A stretch of 64,000 nucleotides of DNA from Zygnema cylindricum. Lineage: Eukaryota > Streptophyta > Zygnematophyceae > Zygnematales > Zygnemataceae. Every line of letters starts with the position of its first letter. Position 1 is the stretch's first letter. The position numbers were made by a program, and so were the translations under genes. Under the pieces are notes generated by a model, which did no database searches, was not told where the DNA came from, and worked only from the letters and a program-made list of their open reading frames with translations. The stretch is from contig JBBHKE010000098.1 of the NCBI GenBank assembly GCA_037447655.1, positions 1 through 64,000 of the forward strand, in the 5' to 3' direction. Below, one piece after another: positions 56,514 to 64,000 of this stretch.

Positions 56514-56529
56514 TTCTTGTCCAAAAGCT
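56513..56529 (+). promoter_or_regulatory. 17-nt sequence complementary to A repeat, candidate self-priming site
   Basis: ATTCTTGTCCAAAAGCT is the exact reverse complement of AGCTTTTGGACAAGAAT within A1 (56051-56067) and A2 (61730-61746). It lies directly at the A1/internal boundary, where a primer-binding site would be. G2 has the same pair with one mismatch (53838-53854 and 54301-54317). Confidence 0.65.
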
Positions 56530-58281
56530 GCACTTTTCAAAATCACATTTTCTCAAAGTCTATTTATAAAAAAAATATAAATTATTAAAAATAAATATTT
56601 TATTTCATAAAAATAAATATTACCTTTCATATTCAGGTTTTATTCTTGTTTTTGTCTTTCCATTTTCCTTTCACTTTACCTTTCATTTTCAGTTTTGCTT
56701 TGAAATAAAAATATTATAAAAATAATTATATTTTCAAATTTTATTATAAAAAAACATTTTGTTTTGTTCCTTTTCTTTCTTTCTTGCAATCCTTTCTTTC
56801 TATCTTGTTGCCACTCCATTTCTAGTCTGCAGATTTAGGTCTGATTTTGTTTCAGATTTTTAGGGTTAATCTGCAGAATTAGGGTTTGGCTGCAGATTTA
56901 GGGTTTGGGGCCGCAGATTTAGGGTGTGGGCGTATTTAGGGTTTATTTTTTGAAATTCTTAACCCTAGGTCAGCATATTACCATTCATTGGTCGCATATT
57001 TTTGATTTTTACAGCCTGGAATTAGGGTTTGGGAAACCTTTTTGCCCAATTTTACCGTATTTTGTGTCTTATTTTGAATTTTTCTCAATATTCCTCATAT
57101 TTCTTTCTTTTAGTGCAACTTAATTTGTTAACTAGTGGATGTTTATTTTGTTTGGGATTTGATATTTTCTTTATTTTTCTCTTATCAAATTTAATCATTA
57201 AGAAAACTTAACAAAATAAAAATATATACTCTATATATCAAGATTGCACGATTTAACACCTATAATTATCACCGCTTTATAGTTGGGCATAGCGTGGCAT
57301 AGCGCCGATACGCTTACCCTAGCAGGATACTAGTTGCTTTGGTGTTTAGCGGTGGTTTTTGACACGTTTATTCAGAATCGGAGCAAGTTCGATTCCAAGG
57401 AGCTCTGCGAAATCCGACTTGCCTCGACCAAGTCCGTTTCACTTTTAGTACTCACCAGAGTATTAAAGGTGTTTGTAAGCATCACGATGCCTTGCGGGTG
57501 CAGAAGTGTTTCTTTGTAATTTGGACACTCGTGTAGGGGTTCGGTGTGGATTGGTTCTATTACGAACCTTTCTTTTTGAGCATTTGCATTTTCCTTGTTT
57601 TCTTAGCATACTATCTGGCCGTGAGTGGCCTTGAGTTTCCTTGTGACTATCTAGATTGGATTTTCATTCATAGATCTCGCCGTGGGTGGCATTATTTAGA
57701 CAATTTTCTGTCTGTGCCGCTATAGATCTGCACCAAAAGGTGCCTGGATAGTTCTCTATTTTTTTTTATAGATCTGGCCCTTCCGCCTTGCCCTATTGTT
57801 TGTAGGGTAGAGGTTTTGGTATTCCGACTTCTTGCTAGATCTGATCACCGGGTCTTGATAGAGACTTCGTGTGTTAGCTTGTCTTGTGTGGTTTGGCCTT
57901 CCATTTGACGTACCTCGATTAGGCCGTTCCCTTCTTTCCTAGTCGTAATCGAGGGTTTTCTCTTCGTTTATGCCCACAGATTGGGATAACTTACGTTATC
58001 AATCCGGATCTACCCGCGGCAAGACTGTTTTCCGTCCACCGTAGTTAGATCTTTCTTGTTTTTTCGAGTCTACGAACGCACCAATTTCGGTTCCGACTTC
58101 TAGATCTCCGTCAGTTCGATCAGTATTGACCACAGTCTCACCATTATCCTCGATTTCCTCTAAGTCATACCTAGATAAAACTGAAGAAGAGTTTTCAGAG
58201 GAAATCTTTTCTCATCCTCTTACATTTCAATTTCCGGTTAGTCCAAATTTGGAACAACCGGTGTATCCTCCTTTTGACGAC
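56530..58281 (+). other. long leader of G3
   Basis: About 1.75 kb, no domain recognised. The first 250 bp are AT-rich and match G2. 56828-56946 holds several TTTAGGG or AGGGTTTGG motifs within CTGCAGATTTAGGG-type repeats. Confidence 0.6.
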
Positions 58282-59585
58282 ATGGCTTCCTCCTCAGAGG
58301 GATCTATGGGCAGGATGCAATTTTGTTTTTCCGGATTGAAGGATACCATGTCCTTATCTCATTTCCGCATGCTTTATCACACATAATTGAGGGACTTAAC
58401 CTTCCAATATCAAGACCGGTTCGACCTTAGGGTCGCTTTCTCTCTCCTTGGTCGAAACCTTCGGGGTTCGGCTCTCACTTTATACACACGGAAGTATGAG
58501 AGTATCTGTCAAATGACAGAGCACTCTCTACCCTTTGCAAGACTTCCAGATGTTTCCAGCCAGGTAAAAATTCCCTACGAGGCAGCTATTCCAGCAATAT
58601 AGGACGTTAATGGGGATGAACTATATCCAGCTATCCCGAGATTCCTCAACAGTATGCTGTGGCTGCCCAAGCGGCAGTTCCAACTAGACCGGGAGGATTA
58701 ATTTTTTTACGTGACCCGCTTTCGGTCATGTTCGATCTTCTCCAAGAAGAATATCGGATGCAAAATCTAGATCAGGTTAAGGAGTTGATGAACTTCAAAC
58801 GTAGGCCGGGTGAGACTGCCCATGTTTTCCGAGCTCGAATAGAAACCCTTCGAGAAGCCTTACCGGACCTTATGTCCAATGCGGAGGCTGTCCAAAAATT
58901 CGTGGGACAGTTTCCTCCTCAATCGAAAATATTCATTCAGACTCATCTCAGTCAAACCTACGGGCTGAAATTTACCTTTGAGCAAGCGGCTGAATATGCG
59001 GTTAGGTATGAGATGCAATCGTCGTGGTGGGATGCTCATGACTATCGCGAATCTCAAGGAAACGAATTTGACCAATCCCCACCACCTTCGAGGAACCCGT
59101 GGCCTTCTAATAGGCCTCCAAAGACGCCGGCCATGGGAAACCCGCCATTTCATTCTTGAGACCGATTGTGTTTCCGATGTGGAAACACGAGGCATGATGC
59201 CCGCATGTGCCCGGATAAGTCGGCCACATCAACCATTGCCAGCAGAAAGGACATTACGTCCACCGTTGCCATGTTAAGGACCCTAATTTCTCTTATGAGA
59301 ATCAGATTCAGAACGGTGTAATTCTTGCCCGTTTTGCCAAGCCTGTCATTCCTCCTGCCGAGACCGAGAAAGAGACGACTCCGCCTAAGATCTCTCGACG
59401 AGAGAGAGAGAAAAGGCCGAGTTACAAGTCATGATGGCCGCCATGATGAAGGAGCATTTTGTCGCCTTCATGGCCGAAATGAAACCCCAGTTCACGGGGA
59501 TGGCAATGACAGTCGTCCACATGCCATCGTTGGCCGGCCGAATCCTTCGACATTGTACTGTCTAACAACGAGCATCTACTTTTGA
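58282..59585 (+). pseudogene. gag: G3 gag with zinc knuckle
   Basis: A likely start is ATG 58282 (MASSSEGSMGRMQFCFSG), although the frame is open further upstream. Stops at 58384 and 58600 and a frameshift follow. The part 58659-59159 reads as a retrotransposon capsid domain: LQEEYRMQNLDQVKELMNFK, RRPGETAHVFRARIETLREA, FVGQFPPQSKIFIQTHL. An intact CCHC knuckle, CFRCGNTRHDARMC, is at 59169-59210, and a decayed second one (HCQQKGHYVHRC) follows. The capsid wording is of the Ty3/gypsy-like Retrotrans_gag type, not copia. Confidence 0.75.
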
Positions 59586-59969
59586 TAATGGCTCGCCTGA
59601 TCATAATCGAGACGGTAAATTACAGAATTCCCGTATTCCACTTTCTTTCGAGAAAGTATCTCTCTCTCCTCTACCAGACACAGCTTCTTCCATAGTGGCT
59701 GAAGCAATCACCAGTTTGGATAGTACCATACATGATGCACACCGGGTCAAGGAACGACTAAGCATTTTTTTTGCCATGGTTGATGAAGCCCCCAAGGACT
59801 CTCCCTTTCCTAACGAGGTTCCCAAAGCCTCTCCCGTTGTTGATGAGTTCGCTGCAGCCGCCGCTTTGAGAGCGTTGCAGCTGAACCATAGTTTTTCAGT
59901 TATTCAACTGGTTACCGCGGATGAGCGTCGTGACCTTGATCCTCACATCACTTTCTTGGAAAATGCTTG

Positions 59970-60774
59970 AAAGTCCTTCTGCATTAATGGTGTTGCTCCT
60001 TATCTACCTCTCATGGATACCGGAGCCAAACCCGTGGTCGTTGGATCCGGATTTGCGCTCAAGCTTAGTCTGATAGCAGACAAGCTCCAAGCCACGGCTA
60101 CTCGGCTTCTCACTTCAGCCGGTAACACGGAGCCAGTGCTTGGAATCACCAAGGACCGGCTCACCTTTCGATTCCAAAACGGAACCGAGGGTGAGTGCGT
60201 GGAAGTTTCTGTCCGAGCATTGGTCACCAAATGCAATGACTGCGAATGCTTAGTGGGACAGGATGTTATCTTCCGAATCGGTGGGGGAATTGATATGCAT
60301 GATCAGACCTTCTCCTACCATCCCTCTAATTTTCCGAGACGCAAAATTTTCCTCCCTCTTGTCTCGGCTCATAAAGCGTTGCCCACCATGGCACATTTGG
60401 CTTCCGCTCTCCCTGCATTTTCCAGTATCGACCTTAGGGAAGACAATTGCGACTCTCTTTTCCCAGAAAGGATCCTTCCAGCCACCCCACCTTTGCGAGA
60501 TAGTTTCAGTGAGCCCGGTTTTCTCATCGACTCGCGTCATCTCTTGAAAACCATCCACACCAAGGTCTCTCCACACATTCTCCATGTGGTGGACAACGAT
60601 ACTAACGAGATCTTGAGTTTGCAGAGGGTGTATACATGTACAGTTGGTGATCAAGGGTTCCACATGGAGTGCCTCTCTTCTCCATTATCTTTCAAACCTG
60701 CTGACCATTGCTGCCTCTATATCTGTTCCGAGCCCTCAGTTGTGTTGACCACCTCCTCTACAGGCTTAAGAGCT
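59970..60774 (+). pseudogene. pol: G3 aspartic protease and C-terminal extension
   Basis: The frame 60013-60807 (with a few residues upstream, YLPLMDTGAK) has the retropepsin motif DTGA at 60016-60027 followed by the second half motif CLVGQDVIFRIGGGIDMHDQ. The active-site aspartate is kept. Beyond the protease, about 150 residues of unknown function continue to the polypurine tract, with no RT motif. In gypsy-like elements RT would begin here, so either RT was deleted or this family never had it. The last ~20 residues overlap the polypurine tract and B1. Confidence 0.72.
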
Positions 60775-60785
60775 GGGGGGGGGGA
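60775..60785 (+). promoter_or_regulatory. polypurine tract before B1
   Basis: Ten G then A, directly before B1 (TTATTGGGTCC). The matching tract in G0 is at 8190-8200. Confidence 0.75.
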
Positions 60786-60972
60786 TTATTGGGTCCACTC
60801 ACTGTAGGGGAGTATTCTTCCCCTTCTCTCTTTGATAATTTTCACCTTTATTCCTTCTCATGGTGTATATAATTTTTGTCTTTTCATATTTATTTTCGTT
60901 GTTATATATGTTTATGAGCATGACTTTGCAGGTTTTGATGTATGTTTGCTTGCTTGTCTCTCATGCACGACA
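60786..60972 (+). repeat. G3 B1 repeat
   Basis: 187 bp, TTATTGGGTCC to CATGCACGACA. Homologous to B2 (62191-62381) and to 8201-8395. Confidence 0.85.
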
Positions 60973-60974
60973 GC

Positions 60975-62186
60975 TGTCATGCCGCATCGTGTCGGCTGCT
61001 CGCGCGCACGATATTCTGCTCGCACGCGCAATATTCGGCGCGCGCGCACAATATAATGCATGTACGCGCGATTTTATGCATGCACACGCGATTTCATGCA
61101 TGGACGCACGATTTGATGCACGCGCGATATTTCGCACGCACGCGCGATATTATGCATGCACGCACGATTTTATGCATGCACGCACAATTTTATGCATGCA
61201 CACATGTTTTCATGTTGTTTCGTCGCACGTGCGATTTCACGTCGATTCATTTATTTTCACGTTTGGCAGTATAGTATTAATTTCGTGCGATACTTTTCAT
61301 TTCGTGCGTAGGTACACGATTTTCGAAGTATGGACGTGATATATCGTTTGGGCGAGGCATCACGATTCTTGGAATATTTCGTGCGATATGTTTCGTTTCG
61401 TGCGGTATTTATCGTTTCGTGCGTATGCACGCAATTTCGGAAGTATCGACGCGAAGTATCGTTTGGAGGCGTATCGCGATTTCCGAGCGACGCTTCGATA
61501 TATCTATTTATTTAAGTCGCAACCCATGTAGGTTCGCGCATAGATGTAGTTAGGGAGGGTTTTTACCCTCGGACGGTGGATTTTGTCAGTCGTACGGCAG
61601 ACGATGTTGGCCGCATATTGGCCAACATCTTAAGTAGTTTCATGCATGTAGAGTAGACTAGACGTAGGCTAATTTTGCTTCGGCCTAGCATAGCTCTGAC
61701 TTAGCCTAATTCTCAGACTTAGAGAATTTAGCTTTTGGACAAGAATTTTCTCTTGGCAGCGGAGCTTTTCTCTTGCTCTCTCTCTCACCGATTGCTCCAC
61801 GTGTCTTTCTTCTTCTTGCTAGCTAGCTGTAGAGGCTAGATAGAGTAAGACTATTCTGCTTGTTTTTCTGTCCTCGTTTTTATTCCACACGGCCTAAGGC
61901 CACGTGCGAAAGGTTTCCCTCCAAAGTTTGTCTTTTGGTGGAAGTGTGAAATTGGAGATCGTGGGGGAGCACATATGGACATTGTTGTGCCTTCCTCGGG
62001 CGGCTTACCGGTTTGGGTGTGCCTTGTTTGTATTTCGGTTGGCTTAAAAAGGGTGTATTTTTGATCGGATTTGGATTTTCCCTTGTTCCGGTTGGAATAT
62101 TTCTTGCTTTGCTGTCGTAACGAGATAACTCTTGTAGGGAATGTGATAAAGACCAAAGAGCCTAGTAGCTACCTCGTGGCTTAGCA
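60975..62186 (+). repeat. G3 A2 repeat
   Basis: 1212 bp. Its head and middle are closest to G2, its last part to A1 of the same element. One stem-loop arm (61515 region) has lost a base; the other stem (61603-61629) is intact. Confidence 0.87.
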
Positions 62187-62190
62187 TTAG

Positions 62191-62381
62191 TTATTCGGTC
62201 CACTTCACTCTAGGGGAGTATTCTTCCCCTTTTTCTCTTTGGGTCATTTCCCCTTTTATCGTTTCTCATGGTGTATACGTTTTTCTCTTTCTCATTCATT
62301 TTTCGTTTGAATATATGGTTGTCCACATGACTTTGCTGGTTGTGATGCATGTTTGCTCTTTCTGGTCTCTCATGCACGACA
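62191..62381 (+). repeat. G3 B2 repeat and right end
   Basis: 191 bp, TTATTCGGTCC to CATGCACGACA, followed by ATGT and copia I. About one base in four differs from B1 by eye. Confidence 0.85.
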
Positions 62382-63284
62382 ATGTAGATCCACTAAAGCC
62401 TTGATTTAACTGCTATGTTGCCATCCAGGCCTGTACAAACCTGTTTCGTTAGCTCTCTTAAGCATAGGGCAGAACTTATATCCATGACATTTTTCATTAC
62501 AATAAAAACAAGCACTGAAAGACTATCTATTCCCTCTCGGATTAAACTGTTTAAAAAGATTCTGGTACTGATTAAACTAACTTCTTTGCTGATTAAAAAT
62601 ATTTCTTTACTGATTAAACTAAGCTTGTTTGTCAAAGTCTGACTTAAAGACCTCTACCTGCTTTTCTGCACTAAGAATTTTTAGAATCAGCCTCATTCTC
62701 TAATATCAAATTACTAGCTAAGTGTAAAGTCCAACTAGCTTTATCTTTCTGTTTCAGCGTATCATACGTTGCTTTCATAGTATTAGGAAAACCCATCATT
62801 AACAATGCAGCCTACTGAAGCTAAGGGAATGATCCACCTGCACGAGCATGAGAGTCTATTAGAATTCGAAACTTGTTACCATATTTGGCCATTGAGTCGC
62901 CCGTGAATTTATAGTCCCACATTTGTCCAGCCAAAATAGTTCTTTTTGGACCTTAGCCTTTTCGTAATCATCTTTAAAAGACCTCCAGATATCGATCGCC
63001 TTTTTCATTTTTATTCGAGACATAGCCAATTCTTATGAGATACACAATTTTAGATTAGATTGAGCTTGCAAATTTTTCTTTGACCAAGATGCATTTGTTT
63101 CCGCTAGGGAGCCATCCAAAATATCCAAAAGGTTAACATTTTCCAAGTGTGTTTGCAACATATCTGCCCAATAAATATATTTTTCTCCGGAGAAGATCGG
63201 AATTCTTGATGACAGGCCCATAACCTGTTGTTCCACGACCACTAGAGCAGGTGAAGCAACAACAGTAGTAGTAGAAGTAGACAT
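62382..63284 (-). pseudogene. gag: copia I gag starting in the LTR
   Basis: From the ATG complementing 63282-63284 the frame reads MSTSTTTVVASPALVVVEQQ within the LTR, then VMGLSSRIPIFSGEKYIYWA across and after the primer-binding site, and 83 residues in total before a stop at 63033. Further gag sequence follows in broken frames, with a decayed zinc knuckle near 62480-62520 (YCNEKCHGY-like). Copy I has the best-kept version of the LTR/primer-site/gag overlap. It is the same family as A. Confidence 0.85.
63213..63225 (-). promoter_or_regulatory. primer-binding site, initiator tRNA-Met anticodon arm (I)
   Basis: Minus strand GGTTATGGGCCTG directly after the LTR end GAACAACA. GGTTATGGGCC is the exact complement of the initiator tRNA-Met anticodon loop and part of the stem. 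It encodes VMGL of gag. Confidence 0.8.
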
Positions 63285-64000
63285 AATTCACTCACAGGAG
63301 CTTACCAAAATCCTACCAAAAACCTGTTTTCTACAGCTCACCAAATTTGACACAAATGACCAAACTATTTCAAAATATACCACATTATAGAATATTACAA
63401 AGAATGATAACTCCCAAAGTTTCAACCCAATTGATTCATCATTCCTCAAGATAAATGACTCAGAAATTTCCCAAAAATAGTTTGCAGATTACACAATCTA
63501 GAAGTCTGGATACATAAAATGTTCTAAGTCCTTAGTCTTGTACTCGCAGTGAGTATCTACTCTTAGTTTTCCTATTATATAGTATTGTACCTGAGATTCA
63601 AATGTACTTGAGAGGTAAGTCGAAAAACCAAAATGCCACTAAGATCTAAGTACTCTTAATCATTCTAAAACTAATATACCACTGTAGAGTCAATTTTACT
63701 TAGAAATCTATAATTTGTGATTGTACAAATACTTGTCGTTGGCTTAGTTAGTGTTGTCCGGATACGTCCATCCGGTTGTTGCGAAACCACCTGCCAGCTA
63801 AGTCATTTGTGATCCTCTTTTAAATCTCGTCTGTCGATGTCATTCATATTAACCGCGGCTACGTTGTCCCGTACCGGATCATTCCCAAAATAGCCCCTTT
63901 CTTTCTCGTTCGTCCGATTCTGAGACTCCACTTGTTCATTGCGTGACACGCGTATGTGGGTGTCGGCACCATTCCGAAATACCTACACTATCCTCAAGTG
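63226..64000 (-). repeat. copia I 5' LTR, runs off the window
   Basis: Plus-strand start TGTTGTTCC, the complement of the LTR end GAACAACA. At least 775 bp; the outer end is beyond position 64000. No coding sequence besides the gag start. Confidence 0.8.

Larger units (their letters stand above)
55283..62381 (+). mobile_element. G-family element G3: split direct repeats, gag and protease only
   Basis: 7099 bp from TGTCATGC to GCACGACA, flanked by ATGT at 55279-55282 and 62382-62385; copia I coding sequence is continuous once it is removed. Layout: A1 (55283-56513), internal region with gag, zinc knuckle and aspartic protease (56514-60774), polypurine tract (60775-60785), B1 (60786-60972), two bases GC, A2 (60975-62186), TTAG, B2 (62191-62381). 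No RT, RNase H, integrase or tyrosine recombinase was found, so it is non-autonomous. The layout is that of split direct repeat retroelements such as Ngaro/PAT, but the gag-protease, polypurine tract and TG..CA-type ends look like an LTR element. Class uncertain. Confidence 0.8.

Noticed and set aside
56828-56946. Interstitial telomere array
   Set aside because: The TTTAGGG units are few, degenerate and interspersed with CTGCAG, unlike a telomeric tract.
55283-62381. G3 as a plain LTR retrotransposon with LTR = A+B
   Set aside because: The left repeat lacks B, and an extra B directly follows the polypurine tract; G0 and G2 show the same arrangement, so a simple two-LTR reading does not fit.

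Overview
The window is wall-to-wall retroelement sequence from a plant-lineage nuclear genome. No host gene was recognised. The reasons for a green-plant host are: many Ty1/copia elements, a chromodomain-bearing Ty3/gypsy element (chromovirus), and primer-binding sites matching both the 3' end and the anticodon arm of initiator tRNA-Met. The species cannot be named; an alga or early-diverging land plant is possible because the copia elements differ from the usual seed-plant design. Almost every reading frame is broken, so this is old, nested heterochromatin-like DNA.

Layout. 1-1926: minus-strand copia remnant (E1). 1927-8139: minus-strand copia E2 with two ~1 kb LTRs, interrupted by a plus-strand solo LTR (3201-4064, 5-bp duplication ATCCT). 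8140-9009: 3' end of a repeat family called G here (copy G0), sitting in a plus-strand copia fragment F (9010-10310). 10311-12509: unclassified, with direct repeats and purine tracts. 12510-15142: minus-strand copia B, small LTRs, deleted after the start of integrase. 15498-22348: plus-strand copia A, carrying an 897-bp insertion in its 5' LTR. 20977-29722 and 29723-38496: two tandem units of ~8.75 kb, each holding the end of A, a 2.4-kb unclassified block, part of minus-strand copia C and a chromovirus. The chromovirus is truncated in unit 1 (H1) and complete in unit 2 (H2, 35139-41500, duplication ATAAT). C continues at 41501-41686, is interrupted by plus-strand copia D (41687-47257, duplication CTCCT/CTCTT), and resumes at 47258-49292 until G copy G1. 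A 10-N gap lies at 49568-49577. 49578-51100: unclassified, with a pyrimidine tract. 51100-53103: non-LTR retrotransposon (LINE-like RT) cut by G copy G2 (53104-54639). 54640-63225: minus-strand copia I, cut by the 7.1-kb G copy G3 (55283-62381, duplication ATGT); the LTR of I runs off the window end.

The most unusual items are two. First, the G family: its repeats are arranged A1-internal-B1-A2-B2, a split direct repeat layout, with gag and protease only, and a 17-nt sequence next to A1 that is the exact complement of a sequence inside A. Second, the copia elements A, D, E2 and I start gag inside the LTR, so that the primer-binding site (complementary to the anticodon arm of initiator tRNA-Met) is itself translated. 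A third, genome-level signal is the abundance of 26-138 bp tandem duplications in decayed element sequence.

How the parts work together: none of the copies looks competent. H2 supplies the most complete gag-protease-RT-RNase H-integrase-chromodomain set; G would depend on enzymes supplied in trans.
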